Source: Aphelocoma coerulescens (taxonomy: Eukaryota > Chordata > Aves > Passeriformes > Corvidae). Taken from it: DNA of 64,000 nucleotides. Where the stretch lies: contig NC_091017.1 of the NCBI RefSeq assembly GCF_041296385.1, positions 48,420,214 through 48,484,213 of the forward strand, written 5' to 3'. Of this stretch, positions 1 to 12,944 are shown one piece after another. Every line of letters starts with the position of its first letter. The first letter of the stretch is position 1. A program made the position numbers and the translations under genes. The notes under the pieces are model-generated. The model had not been told where the DNA came from. It made no database searches and worked only from the letters and a program-made list of their open reading frames with translations.

Positions 1-3000
1 ATTACCCCTGTAAAGTAAATAGAGGAAATTCACAAAACTTAATATATTGATCATAAGCAGAATCAGGTGACAAATTTCCTTTTTGGTTGTTTTGGTTTTT
101 TATCTTGTTTTCCTGGTGAGAGTTTTCCTAAACTGAAAATTTTATAGTCTTAATCTTGTGCCTAGAGACACCCCAGCATTTTTATCATAAAAAAAATAAA
201 TTTGAACCATCACAAATGTTAGTATACATTTCAGAGCTGGGCGATGGGAGAGATAAAGATGGAAGGCAAGAATCCTAAAATTTTTTCAGCAGTGCTGAAA
301 TGAGTAACAGGAGGCAAGAAAACGCAGAAAGATGGCAAGTGTCAGTGCAGACATCTCGCATCTTCCTCTGAAATTGCCCTGACTGAGACCATGCAGATGG
401 AGGCAGCAAGGCCTCCAGTATCATGAAATGGAGTGTTTATTTTATTTATTTTTTCATTCTTGCCTTTAATCTCCCATTCCAGAATTTCCTTAGCTGAAGA
501 CTGTAAAAATCTATTGTTTTCTTATAAGTGCAAGTGCAAAAAGACAGATTTCCTGAACAGTCATCTTTTCCAGCAAATATAGGCACAGAGCTGCTCTGAA
601 AAGTACAAATCTTAAGTATTAACATTTATGGATCCAGAATACCACAGAATTTTACCATATAGTGAAGAATCAGATATTGCAGTTCCTAGAGAAATAAAAC
701 TCCCATTGGCATCAACAGGGTTTTGCTTGAGGTCAGAATGCAGGCTGACACTAAATCACAGTGCAGCTGTCAGACTAAGCCAGAAACAATTTCAATACAT
801 CACTTCTTGCTCACTATATTTCAAAACCAGCGGTTCTCACCCATCTGCTGCTTAGAATTTTTTTTTTTTAATAAAGAAATGTAAACATAACTGATTGAGA
901 CATCTGTCATTCTATCTCCAAAATTAAGTAACATGGGATATGAATATGACATAATATTCTCTCAGTTTCCTTAATGACTTTATTTTCCTTTGTAGACAGC
1001 TTTGGTAATCTCTCTAGCTAAAATATTACACAAAACTCAGTATTTCAAAATTAATCTCTTGATGATGTTTTTGAGTAACTTTAAGATTTTAAATGATAAA
1101 AAAATCCCCAAGTATTAGTTCTGCTTTCTTCTCTTCATATTTTTGATACACTTTTTTTCTTGAGAGTATAATTAAAGGAGGAAGTAAAAGTACCACTAAA
1201 TCAGTTAACAGAAAACCTAAGCACTGGGAACAACAGTGAAAAATAAAAGGAGATTACATCAAGCAATATTCGTGGTGTCATTTTGATTGATACAGCAGAA
1301 GCATTTACAGAGCAGTATATTATGTTCATATAGTGACATACTGGACCACAAGTAATTTGCAGAGACTGTGAGTTTTAAGCTAAATAGTGAGAGAAATTGG
1401 TGAGCAAATGCTTCAAGAGCAGAAATGTCTATCAGAGAGGTGGAAAAGAGAGCAGTCTAACAGAGTGAATGTACAAATGTGAGATCGGTTCTGAGAGAAC
1501 TGAGGTGGGAAGACAGTGGCGTGCTTAACTCTGCCACACAGACCATGAAAGGGCACAGAGAATAAGTGTTGGTGAAAGATGCTAAACAGGAGGAAATAAA
1601 TTTGGGACTTTCTGGAAAGGAAAGAGTAGAGAGATTATATTTTTTTTTCTAATGCACACTGCAGTCCTGAAGCAACTGTTAATTGCTTATGAGAAGCCTC
1701 TTTGCATGCACATGACAACCAGACAAAAGTCTTATGATAAAAAAATACAGCTGGAGACTTCTCTAAAATTCACCATGAGTATCAGGGGTCATCTGTAAAA
1801 TAACTCTCAGCCACTTCCCGCACATGTGTTTAGCAATGGAAATGGCATAGGAGGAAAAAGTCTAAAAAGGAACCATTGCCCACACAAAATAAAGTAGACA
1901 TGCTGAAATATTTATAATTTTTTCTACTGTATATGATATAGAAATTATTTAGAAGTGTTTGCAACTCTCCTTTAGTGTGTGTAAATGAATTAATCAGAAT
2001 AGTTCACAAGATTTTAATTCAAATGTCAAGATTTCAAATGGGGAAATTAGATGGTTTTTGTAAATTAATAATTTTTGAATTTAGTATGCATGTGAATCAG
2101 ACAATTTGGATTTTTTATGATAACTTCCCTTAAAAGCTACATGAAAGTCTCCTTACACATTTTCAACAGCCTAACCTAGTTATAAATAATTGCCATTGAC
2201 ACAGGATTTACACATGTCCTTACACTGTGTCATTTTTTCAAATGCAAACAAGATACCTGCTGAATATTACCTTCAGGAAGCATGTCAGATATAAATCACT
2301 GAGTAAATATCCCTACCATTCACATGGAACTTAATTCATCTTTAAAGCTGTCTTTCTAGGATTTTCCCCTTTTTAAATTTTCTGTTAAAAAAAAAAAACA
2401 CTGCTGTGCCTCAATTTAATTTGCAGATAAAATATAGTTAATAAACAGCCTGTATGCTGTAATCTGAGGCCCTGAGAATGCTTCACTAGTGTTTGGACAG
2501 AACACAAGACCTGCTGAATTCACATTGTAAGTAAAGCTTTTCAATTTTCAGACTCAAAGGATTTTTATTGTTTTCTATTTTATTTCTTTCTCAAACTGAT
2601 ATATAAATTAGGAATGACCTGCAGTGGATACAGCCCACTCAATATACCTGATTGGAGCCCAACACCTTAAAAAAAAAAAAAAATCACATTAAATTTTCTG
2701 AATAAAACCATACATTATTGAAACAAAGTTATCCATGGACTTGAAGTTCAAGAGCTTCAGGCATGTCTGCCATTGTTACATATTGATAATACAAATAATG
2801 TAGAGAGGTCAGAAGTGGTATTCCAACTTTGACACTATTCCTTAGCAAACATGCCAGGATTTCTCCTGCATCCTTTGCTACTTTTTGCTTTCCTCTGCTT
2901 TGGATGAAGTGTAGAGAATGTGCACTGTAATCCTCACTCCGACTGTCACTCACAACTAATTGTGCTGTGAAATGTAGGAGATGTGAAGTTGAGCTGGTTG

Positions 3001-3588
3001 CTCATATCTCTGAAGATAAGCCCTACAGACGTATTAACCTGAAAGTTCCTATGTGGATACACGTGAATTAACTAAAGACAGTGGGATAAGCTTACCACAT
3101 ACCAAATATCCTCCTTTGCAGAAGTTATGTTTTACAAATGTAATCTGCCAGCTTTAAGGGTTTTATCCTACACATCAGAGGTGCTGAGCACTGACTGTAT
3201 AAGCACAAGATAAAAAAGGATGAGCTGCAAAGGGGGCACAGCAAAGCTTGCAGCTGCATTAGAGGTAAAGCACTGCTACATAAATGTCAGCTTGTTCCCA
3301 TCTATTGACAGATGTTAAGGCTAAAGATGCGAAAGAAGCGTTTAGTCCCTGCTGACAGTACAAAATGATACTTGAGACCACCTCTATCCAGGCATGCCAA
3401 TCACCCTCAACTCTACTGTGTTAATCAGAAGTGAGCCCAGAAGTCTGAATAACCTGCTGTAACTATTCAATACTTTGGTCCTTGTCTGGTCCTGACACAC
3501 ACCTTTGAAAACAATGATGTTCATGCTGCTCCACCTCCTTCTCTCCCTATTGCGTACAGCACAAGGACAAAAAGGAATATTTATCTTG

Positions 3589-3616
3589 TATTTATTTATT
3601 TAATTAATTAATTAAT
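3589..3616. repeat. (TTTA)n/(TTAA)n simple repeat
   Basis: TTTA units pass directly into TTAA/TTAATTAA units over about 28 bases. It is a short compound microsatellite with no evident function. Confidence 0.85.
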
Positions 3617-4540
3617 GCAGACACATTTATACGGTGCAGTTCCTGCATGTTTGGCTTCTTACTACCATTTGCACAAAATCTGGCATGTGGAGTATCTGTT
3701 TAGCATTAAACATGAATGCCTTCCTTTGAAAGGAATTTCTCTTTAATTTTTATGCCTCCTTTAAAAGCGCTCTTGAAAGTCCTAAGCCAAAAAGCCATTT
3801 GTAATTTTCATGAATGAGGTATCTCAAGTAAGGTGATTCCAAGACCCCCTGGTTACTTTTGAATTAAGCATAAATGTTAGAAGAATTTGAACTCTACTTG
3901 CAAAGCACCATGTCCAGTGGATGTTTTTTGGGGGAGGGAAAATCCTGCAAATACCATAAAGGGAAATCTTTCTGCAAAATTTCTAGATCATGGTGTATGG
4001 GTGTGTAGCTGTACATATATATACATTTCACTTAATTCACAATGCAAAGTCTTGCTATTTTTCCTGCCATTTTAATCTCATTCCAACTGTCTTTTCAGTA
4101 TAAACATGTAACTATTTGATCTCAACACAAACAAAGTAGGATTACAGAAAAAATTTCTGTCACAAGATACAAATTGAACATGTCAGTAACATTCAAGCCC
4201 ATTAGAATGGGAGTTAAATATTAAAATCTCAATTGTTTAGAACTTTACATTGGCAGTTGTTGCGGTCTCTTTTACTCCAGGTTCAGAAAGAGAAAAAAAG
4301 TATGAAATGGAACAAGCCTGAAGAAGTAGGCCCGAAGCAACTTGCTATCACAAAACATTCACAATTCAAGTTAGTAAAAACCAGCCTTTTTTCTGCTAAG
4401 ATATAAAAAGAAAGCAACACAATTTTTATGCCAAGAGTCAGTAAGCATATTTGTTTCTGCCTCTGAAAACGGTCTTTCCTCACAAGCTTCTTCAGTGTGA
4501 CTTTCAGACTGTAATAATCGCTGAAACCTTTGGCACTAGT

Positions 4541-4570
4541 ATGTAATGACCATTACATATGTAATGACCA
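4541..4570. repeat. Palindrome overlapping a 12-bp direct repeat
   Basis: ATGTAATG at 4541-4548 and CATTACAT at 4551-4558 form perfect 8-bp arms around a 2-base centre. The 12-mer ATGTAATGACCA occurs at 4541-4552 and again at 4559-4570. The arrangement looks like a local duplication. Any binding role is a guess. Confidence 0.7.
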
Positions 4571-5255
4571 GCCTCCTTTTTCTCAACCTGCCGCCTGCCT
4601 GAAACACTACATCTCCTCAAAACAGTGTTCTTCATGCTTTAATTCTGTCATGTGGCATGGGGTTTTTCACACATACTGTATAAGACTTCTGACTAAAACA
4701 TAAAGTCCACCCATTTCTCTACTGAAAGTATTTCCCCAGTGCCATGTTTGATTCACCCCTAGAGAAATACACAATTCACTATTATCTGTGTCACTATTTT
4801 ATATTTCCTAAATAAAAATATTATAACAAAACCACTCTCCACTTCTTTGGACACTGCTGACAATCACCTTAAAAATACTACGAAGATAAATCTTATGTAA
4901 GCAGTTTGAGATCAGATCTGAGAGAAAATTGTTTTCTCAATCCACAGTGCTTTCTATCATTTTTCTTAAATTTTCTCAAGGTCTTTTGAGCTGCAAAAAA
5001 AGGCTTATGCAGTAAAGAACCATGAACCCAGCCTAAGCTCAGAGGGTATAGAAAATCCATTATAAAGTCATGTTGTCTAAAATTGTTGCTATAGGGTTAA
5101 AGCTTGTGTCTTGCACAATTTAGGTGATGGTGTGGTTTAACCCCAGCAAGAAATTAAGTACCAGACATCCCCTCACTCCCTCCCCCCTCATGGGATGGGT
5201 CAAATTGGAATTGGAAGGGTCAAAGAGAGAAAACTCATGAGCTAAGATGAAATAG

Positions 5256-5261
5256 TTTAAT
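5256..5261 (-). terminator. Polyadenylation signal of the LTR (ATTAAA)
   Basis: The minus strand reads ATTAAA about 180 bp downstream of the TATA box, the usual spacing for U3 promoter and R-region poly(A) signal. ATTAAA is the common variant of AATAAA. Confidence 0.6.
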
Positions 5262-5437
5262 ATACAAAGTAAAAGCTGCATGCACAAGCAAAGCAAAATA
5301 TTCATTTCTAACTTCCCTTGGGCAGGCAGATATTCAGCCATCCCCAGTAGAGCCGGGGTCCATCACACTTAACAGTGACTTGGGAAGACAGAACACCATC
5401 ACTCTGAATGTGTCCCTACTCTTTCTTCTTCCTCCAG

Positions 5438-5444
5438 TTTTATA
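5438..5444 (-). promoter_or_regulatory. TATA box of the LTR
   Basis: The minus strand reads TATAAAA, preceded by GCA and followed by CTGG, in the middle of the LTR where a U3 promoter is expected. Whether it is still active cannot be told from sequence. Confidence 0.65.
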
Positions 5445-5713
5445 TGCTGAACATGATATCATATGGTATGGAATATTGCTTGAGTCTGTTGGGATCAGCT
5501 GTCTTGGCTGTATTCCCTCCCAATTTCTTGTGCACTCCCAGCCCCTTGCTGGCAAGGGTAAGAAGCAGAAAAGGCCCTAACTCTGTATAAAGGCTGCTCA
5601 GCAGTAATGAAAATATCCCTGTGTTATCTGCAGTTTTCAGCACAAATTCAAAACATACCCCCCTACTACCTACTGTAAAGAAAATTAACTCTACCCCAGC
5701 CAAAACCAGCACT

Positions 5714-8159
5714 GGTGAATACCAAGACTGTTCTCACACTCTCGTACTCTCAATTCTGTTCTCATACTCTGCTCACATTCCCTTTTCTGTGATGATATGA
5801 ACTGTCCTTTCCACCCTGGAGCTAGGAAAAACTGTTGTCTTAGCAACTTTGTTGCAACTTACATGTTCCTTAAAAATACATAAAGTGTTTTAATTGTTAG
5901 AATCACTTATGACTATTAAGCTAGTAGGACACTTTTAGGACAAGAACAATAAAATTGTCAAAGGAGGCAGACAGGCGGGCATATTCAAGGTTCTAACCAC
6001 ATTACAGAAGAAAACCCTCTAGGTCAAAATGTTTTAGTGATAAAATTTCCTTTGCAGAAAATATGCAACTTTTATTTCAATATCTTTTAAAAGGTAAAGT
6101 TATTATCTAGTTTTTGAATGAAATGATTACTCAAAACTTTCCTAAACTGAGAAAAAAAGAGAGGGAGGAAATGTGCCTGTGAGGAGCTACTAGTTCAGTA
6201 GTTAAGATCTGACAGATTTAAAATTAGTATTGTTGGAGTTTTTGACAAAGTAGTTTTTATTCTTTATTGTCTTTACTATATTTTCAGTTTTCTGACTGAA
6301 GAGAAAAATCTTACCTTCCTTGATTAAAATGCAGCAGAAATGTAGTGGATGTACTATAAGAACTAGCTAGAACTCTTGAGTTAAGGTCTCAAATGATGTT
6401 TGCATATATTTTTGGCAGTGTAAATAGCAGAAGAGTGGGGGCAGAAATAGCAAAGAATTTAGAGAACAAAAATGAAACAATTACATTCAAAGTGGTAAAA
6501 AATAAAATGGTATGGTGCAAAGTAAAAGCTGAGTTACGAGAAGGACAGAGAACATCTGTTTGACCCTGAGCAAGGAAATTCTTCTAATTTCTCTGAACAT
6601 ATAATAGAACTAAAGATTTGCACTAAGGCTATGACCAAGCCACCTTTTACTTTGAATATAAAGTGAGAGTTGCATATTGAATAAATATGCTACCTTGCTA
6701 TAGATCATGCTGCCAGAGAATGCTGAAGTTAGTTAGCGGAGTGCATCCACCAGTGGACAGTATTCCTGCAGCAGGGAATCATTAATCATCTGCATAACTG
6801 CCTTCTAGCTGTTGATGAAAATCCACTCTGCTATTCCTTGGCATCACAGAAGGCTCTGAAGGCATGCATACCTGAAGGAGTGAAACAGGATAATTTTTTT
6901 GATAGAATCACAAGAAATCAAAATAATGCCTTTTGCTTATATCACATTGAAAATGGGGGTCAGATAGTCAAACTCTAGACTGTTAGCATAAGGAAAATAG
7001 AAGTATATATCCAGCATCAAGTAAGAATCAGTATGAAATAGGAATCTAGCATAGATGAATCTATAAAATCACAATCATACTACCTCCTTTATTTTTTTTC
7101 TTTTTTTTTTTCCTGGTTCCAACATTCAAAAGTACAAGGAAGAGAAAACAGCAAAAACCTAAGCTCACATTAATATGATATGTTTTACCATGAGAGTCTG
7201 TTTGAAGAACTGTTAGGAGTTTGGTTCTATGTATGCCATGAAGGAAAGAGAGAGACTCTAGTTTTAGCAAAGTTTGGAATTTAGAGATGTCTAATTGGAC
7301 TACATATATTTGAAAAAGGATTGGTTTAAACATTCATGGGCCTTTGACAATATGCTGTGGTTGAAAGACTTGCTGGTTCAATGTTCTTATTGCAATATAT
7401 GTGGTGATTCTAAGATTGTTAACTACCTTTTTTCTTTCCTTATGGGCTGTGCTCATATGGTTTCTTATTATTTGGGTTTTCTTGGTACATTACTAATGAA
7501 AATATTAAAATATTTGAAACAGGTAAAATGTGAAATGTCTAATCCATATTTTGAATAATACATGTAAAATCTGCAGGCTAACAGCTGGAAGTATGCTAAA
7601 TTTAATCTGGCAAAAGATCTGTGAGTGACAGAAGGAGTAAAGTTGACAACGGAAAAAAGAAACAGACTCCCCGAGTGGACATTTCAGGTTTTGCCAGAGT
7701 TTTGATAAGCTCATGCCCAGGAGACTCACTGAAGGATTGCCCACCTACACAGCCTCTCAGTCACAGGAAGACCATTCCCCACTGACTCTCAATTTCCAGC
7801 TAGGAAGCTCATAAGGAAATTTCATCCCAACACCCTGTAGCAACCCCACTGTGCCTGAAATTGGCTATAACACAACATTTATTTCTGCTTCAACACAGCA
7901 TTCAGTCTGAAACAGAAAGTGTCTTGTTAATTTGAATCCCCAGCTTAATGATAAATTAGCAGCATGCTTTTCATGTGTAAATATGGAACTGGAGAAAAAA
8001 CTAAAGAGAGGAATTTTCCCTTCTTTGCTTTTCTGTAATGTTCAAAAGTTATTGTCATGCCTAAGTCCACCTTATCCTAATGTCCTAATGCGTAATACAA
8101 TAGAACAATAAATATGCCAAAATTCCACCCTCTGTGCTCTGAGGAGTTATTTGTAGGCC
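5714..8159. other. AT-rich non-coding DNA, no gene seen
   Basis: No recognisable repeat, exon or RNA gene. A T-rich run lies near 7090-7112. Open frames here are short and unconvincing. Confidence 0.65.
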
Positions 8160-8640
8160 CTTGTCACTAGAGCGTAGGAGCCTTCCTGCAAAGCCTTTTC
8201 TTCATGTGGAGTGTGAGAATACTGACTGGTGCCAGCTGATACAGCATCCTTCCCTAGCACAGTCACAAAAATAGCTATGGGCACTCAGGGTGAGGCTGTG
8301 ACCAGACAAAAAAGGTGGGATGTGGGACTCCTTTGCAGCCCTGCAGTGCTGCTCTGTTCACAGTGACAGCTGTGCTGCCTTACAGATTAGCCCCATTGTC
8401 ACATTTGACTTCTGGGCAGGACTGAGTCCCTCCTCTGACTGGCATTGGTGTTTCGGGCAGCTGTCTTCAGCAAACACCCACACAGCTTCCACAGCAGATC
8501 TAGGCAATGGAGCTACCTGTGGAGCCTCCATAAGGTGGCCCCAGTAAAGGGGCAAGGCCACAGAAGTCCAGAGACAGGGCACTGGTGTCCCCTGTTTGCA
8601 TTAACAGACTCTGAATCAGATGATTAAAGGGACAATTTGA
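8160..8640. other. GC-richer block of unknown origin
   Basis: By eye this block is close to half G+C while its flanks are clearly AT-rich. Short open frames occur on both strands (for example 8320-8547 plus and 8358-8582 minus). That is what raised GC content alone produces, because stop codons become rarer. I recognise no LTR ends, CR1 motif or protein. Possibilities are an old retroelement fragment, a non-coding exon, or a regulatory element. Confidence 0.35.
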
Positions 8641-11251
8641 CAGAAGGCTTGGGGCAGTACTGAAGAAGTGTCTTCTCTGCTCCTTAGAAGAAGAGTAGTT
8701 TTGTACAATTGTTTTTGCATTGAGCCCTCTTTGGGTCAGATCTGCACTCTGTAGTAACACAGTGCTCCATTGTTGTGACAACTAAGCAAAAAAATCCTCT
8801 TTTGTTTTGTCCTTGGAAATCTGAGTAGAGTCATTACTTCTGGTTTTGAACTACAGGAAATGCCATTTCCACCTGAATAAACTTAATTGCAGGGCCCACT
8901 TTTTCTATTATGCCTTTTCAGATTTGTCTTCTCTTTCTTTATAGACAGACTATTTCAAACAAAGTCAGTTTTTCTCGCTTTCTCCAAAAATAACCTTCTG
9001 GTCTACCTCTAAACAATTAAATGTTCTGTGTAATATTAGTCACTGTTAAATTACTGACAAATACAAACTTTTTGGTCTGGACAGTTAGTTTAGTTTCCTT
9101 ATTGTAATAGAAGGATGGTTTGGGGATAAGGGTCCTAACAGGAGCACAGGTATATTTATATTGCCTCCAGCTATATCCATGTGAACTTTAATATTTGAAA
9201 GCTATTTTCTCTAGAGAAATTTATTTATTAAAAAAACACATAAATTCACAAGAAGGTGTGCTGAATAAAGTTGCTGCTATTTATGGATTTTTAAGATACA
9301 ATATGCCACATCTGATTTTCAGTAAATTATTCATAGTTCAGATTTCTTAAACATTTCCATATACCACCTTTCCAACGATGGCCCATCTCAAAGAAGTGTT
9401 TTACATTCCCTGTTGCTGGTCCTTCCTGTAGGCAATGTTTATATAATTCTCATTCCATTGTTTTAGAAAAATAATTTTACTAAAAGCAATTTTAAACTGC
9501 TCTCTTTAAAAAACTACTTCTATTGCTTTTAAAAATTCAATCTGTTTGTAAATAAGGAGGAGGTAGAAAATAAATGCTTCTAAGTTTTGATTTCTTTGAG
9601 AAATTGTCAGTAATTGTAAAGTGGAATGACTGTTCAAGTCTCAGGTTCTGATAGTAATGAGAAAAGGCAGGAAAAGGAGGTAGATTTCTGTGTAGTATAT
9701 GTCTGCTGTATCCTTGTTTATTTTTTATGTTCTGAAAAATATACACAATCCATCTCCCCAAAGCTATTTTTTAGCAGCCTGCTTAAATATGTTCAGCAAA
9801 TACAGATAAGAAATACCACAGGGCTTTATGATTGGAATGGTTTCAGCTCTGACACATCCTGAGCAATGTGCACTGCAGTTTAGATTCATATTCTGAAATA
9901 CATTTGCTGTAACAAATTTTTTATTCACATTCACAAAGTAAGCATCACATGACAGCAAGCATTTGATGGATAGAAAAATGCACTTCAGGTACACAAAGTG
10001 TATAACTTTTTCATTACATCACCTGTCAAAGGGATAACCATCTAAATTCATCTTATGATTGCTTGTTTTACTTTGCTTTTTTCAGGTGTAAAAGAAACAC
10101 TCTAGTTTAAATTAGTCAATATTCCTGAAGGTACTCAACTGACAAGTGAGGGGAGTAAAATCTTCTGTTTATTTCTGTAATATTATCACTGCATTTTTCA
10201 GAGAATCTTGATATCTCTTATTGATGTGACTAATTATATTCTTCACATCTATTTTAAATGGAGTATCTAGTTTACGAATTGCTTGAGTACAAAGCTTCTA
10301 CTACTCAATTAAATTTCTCGATAGCTAAATTTGAAAGAAATGCAATCTAATCTGTTTCTAAAGCCAAAAGAAAGATAAAAATGTGGCAAATGAATGCAAA
10401 TGAAAATGGAAATGTTGCCAATGAGAGCATTTTATTAAGGCATTTTAAATGCTCAGCTCAATAAAAACATCCAGCCACTGTAACATGACATCTTTCTGAA
10501 AACTGAGATCTTTCTAGACATTTGTGGAATCACTTTTTTCACCTTTTCATTAGAAGAAAACAATTCCAATTATCTTTACGGAAACAGTTAATGGAGTTCA
10601 TGGAAAATACAACAATCATACTTATATAGTTTGCAGTTTTCATTAGCCATTGTAAATTTGAATATAGGGATGTTATTTTATTTTTGCTTTGGAGTCTAAT
10701 GTCACTAAATTTCCATCCTGACAGCTTGAATGTCACAGTTTTTGTAATAGTTTTTTTGTAAATCCTTATTGCCTAAAAATTATTGTTTCTACATATTCTA
10801 TGGAAATAGTAATAAATACATGAAAACCCCAAACTCAGTTTTACTACTTTATGTGCATGAAAGAGGCATACAGAATCCAGCACTAGAAAAAAATCCACTA
10901 ATACAATCGTCCCCAAACACAGCGTCTCCCCAGAACACTCCATAACCAGAAAATATTGTGTTCATCCCTACCTAACTTTTTTCAGTGAACTCTTCAACCA
11001 AGTGATGCAAAACTGAGACAAACTGTACACCCCTGATGCTTTTAAGGGTAGCTGAGTTGGTTGCAACTTTATAATGCAATGAGTGAGAGAGACCTTTGCT
11101 CCTGCAATACCTTTCTAGCAGAACACTCTAAAACCAAGTCTAAGGCAAAGGCTAGATGCTTCAGATGCATTCTTTGAACAGCACTCGGGAACAGAAAACA
11201 TAGCTTTTGTCTCAGAACACAGCAGCATTGTGAGGTTTGTTTTTCATTTTC
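8641..11251. other. AT-rich non-coding DNA, no gene seen
   Basis: Unique-looking sequence with short A/T runs. I see no repeat family, RNA gene or exon that I can support. Confidence 0.65.
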
Positions 11252-11419
11252 AGTGAAGAACAGGATAATGAATATCAGCTCGTCCAGAAGGCAGAATTAG
11301 TCAAGGTAGAGGAAAAAAACCCAAATTCATCCCTACGCCATGTGACAATCCAACGACAGCAAGAACAAAAGGGCAGACTTATGAATGGATATATAACTTC
11401 TATTTTAATAACAGGATAG
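11252..11419 (+). other. Weak exon candidate
   Basis: A good splice acceptor (a T-rich tract ending TTTTCAG) precedes an open frame that begins EEQDNEYQLVQKAELVK and runs to a stop at 11417-11419. The residue mix is charged and glutamine-rich, unlike the Phe/Leu/Ser/Cys-rich frames typical of AT-rich junk. An internal AAG/GTAGAG junction at 11303/11304 could be a moderate donor, giving a 52-bp exon ending on a codon boundary. I recognise no protein family. It could equally be chance. It lies about 1.4 kb upstream of another candidate (12738) with a compatible phase. Confidence 0.25.
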
Positions 11420-12737
11420 TACAATTGAAAATAATGTTACTTAAATAATTTCAGACTTTTTTAGTTCCATTCTGTGTGGAATTTATTTCTTCTGACTGTT
11501 GCCAGGATAAGCCACCCACCCATCCCCTACTCAGGCCGGGATTAGCAATCTTTTATTCTCTGCCCTGCTGCCCTGAACAGAGCTTTTAATTTAAAATCCT
11601 ATTTTGGAAAAATATTTAAATCTAAAAAGATTCCATGACAATCAATTTAAGTGGTTTGTGTGTATATGGGGTCTGCACATAGCAAGATAGAGAGAGAGAG
11701 AGAAGTAGAAGAAAAGAAGAAAGGAAGGAAATAAGTAGGTCCAAAACTGACACCATGGATCTTGAGCCTATTCAATACAAAACCAAAGCACAGCTATAAT
11801 TCCCCTCACTTTACTCACACAGGAAAGTGAAGGACTCTTACCCACTCTCTCTCACACTCATTCTTTCTCTTTTCCTACTGCATTCAGATACTCTTTCTGT
11901 GTGCGTGCCTTGCAGTCACATGCAAAACCCCTACATGCAACGTCATAAAAATAGCCACATGTTTCTGCTTTAACATCACAGCTTAGAAGCCTTAGAGACC
12001 AGCAAATAATTGCAGTGCTGAGCTGTAAGAAGATCATGAATCTAAGCAGAAAATTTCATCTTCTTAGAAGAGATGTAAAGGTGAAGTTGACTCCTTAATT
12101 CTAAAATTAGTTATTCAAAAAGCATTAAACTGCCTAACTGCCTTTTGCATCACATAGAAAGTAAAAAAGGACTTCAGAGATAAAATATCAAGATACACTG
12201 ATCAACATGTCCTTCAAAAAAATCTTGATACTGTATCTCTCAAAATCTCATAGTTAATAATTACCAACAAAAACTAATAAGAAATGTTTGAACTCCTTTC
12301 GTAGATTCACTTTATCATGACAGCTTCCAGTTATTTGACTCCCTTAACCTCTGAGTTAATGTTACGGCTAAAAATTTGGGGAAAAAATAGAAATGTATAT
12401 AGTTATGAATTACCAAGTGATACAATCATTACCAGAGTACCTTTCATCTCGTTAGTTATGTATCTGGCAGTCTAATTGTAAACCTCAACACACATGTGTT
12501 GTTCACTCAAAGTTTAACAAACCCTGTTTAGAAGTTCAGCTGGGGTGAGATAGCCTCTAAAAATCTAATTAACACTATTTTTTGTGTCTTTCAATTTAGA
12601 TTACCTACTTCACATGCAGTTAGCTGACTTACGGATAAAAATAAATTAACCTATTTGTTCTGCTTGTGAATGTAATCCCATCCAATAAATCTGTCTGAGG
12701 CAGAGTCTATTGCATCTAGTGTCTCCTTTTTCTTCAG
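11420..12737. other. Non-coding DNA with a purine-rich repeat
   Basis: Contains the GA-rich tract at 11687-11735. Otherwise no feature is seen. Confidence 0.6.
11687..11735. repeat. (GA)n tract passing into GAAA/GGAA purine run
   Basis: About nine GA dinucleotides (11687-11704) are followed by AAGAAAGGAAGGAAA-type purine sequence. A homopurine strand of this kind is a typical microsatellite and can form triplex DNA. Confidence 0.85.
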
Positions 12738-12944
12738 GTATTTTCTTTCTCCTTGGATGTATGCTTGTATCCAGATTATGGGAACAAGGAAGGACAATTT
12801 CCAACAGAAGAACAGCTCCAGCATGCCTTTAAAGATTTCTAAATAACTGTATATGTTAATATTATTGTGCCTCCATGTCCATCTACCAAAGTGAAAAAGT
12901 TTCTAAGCACGTAGAGACAATCTCTCAAGCATGTATAAGTCCAG
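12738..12944 (+). other. Exon candidate with short C-terminal-like open frame
   Basis: A strong acceptor (CTCCTTTTTCTTCAG) ends at 12737 and a strong donor (CCAG/GTAAGA) starts at 12945, giving a 207-bp candidate exon. Straight after the acceptor an open frame of 34 codons runs to TAA at 12840-12842. It includes YPDYGNKEGQFPTEEQLQ, which looks more like real protein than most frames here. The frame has a stop (12717-12719) just upstream of the acceptor, so it opens essentially at the splice site. If real it would be a late coding exon with the stop codon inside and then a further untranslated exon, or a non-coding RNA exon. I do not recognise the protein, so this rests on splice signals alone. 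Confidence 0.28.

Larger units (their letters stand above)
1..5127. other. AT-rich non-coding DNA, no gene seen
   Basis: No frame exceeds about 75 codons and none looks like protein or is bounded by convincing splice sites. The stretch holds short A-runs (near 2389 and 2669), a TTTA/TTAA simple repeat (3589-3616) and a small palindrome (4541-4558). I see no transposable element that I recognise. It is best read as intronic or intergenic unique sequence. Confidence 0.7.
5128..5711 (-). mobile_element. Solo LTR of an avian endogenous retrovirus (ERVL-like)
   Basis: The sequence matches, from memory, a common bird LTR family whose ends read GGTTTAACCCCAGC and GCCAAAACCAGCA on the plus strand. 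Orientation is set by the signals on the minus strand: a TATAAAA box (complement of 5438-5444) and, about 180 bp downstream, an ATTAAA polyadenylation signal (complement of 5256-5261). This implies U3 on the right, then R, then U5 ending at 5128. The ends are TG and CA. The pentamer GGTGA occurs at 5123-5127 and at 5714-5718, so it may be the target-site duplication if two bases were gained at the right edge; the duplication is not clean. No internal gag or pol sequence is seen on either side, so this is a solo LTR left by recombination. Assignment to the ERVL class is less certain than the LTR call. Confidence 0.88.
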
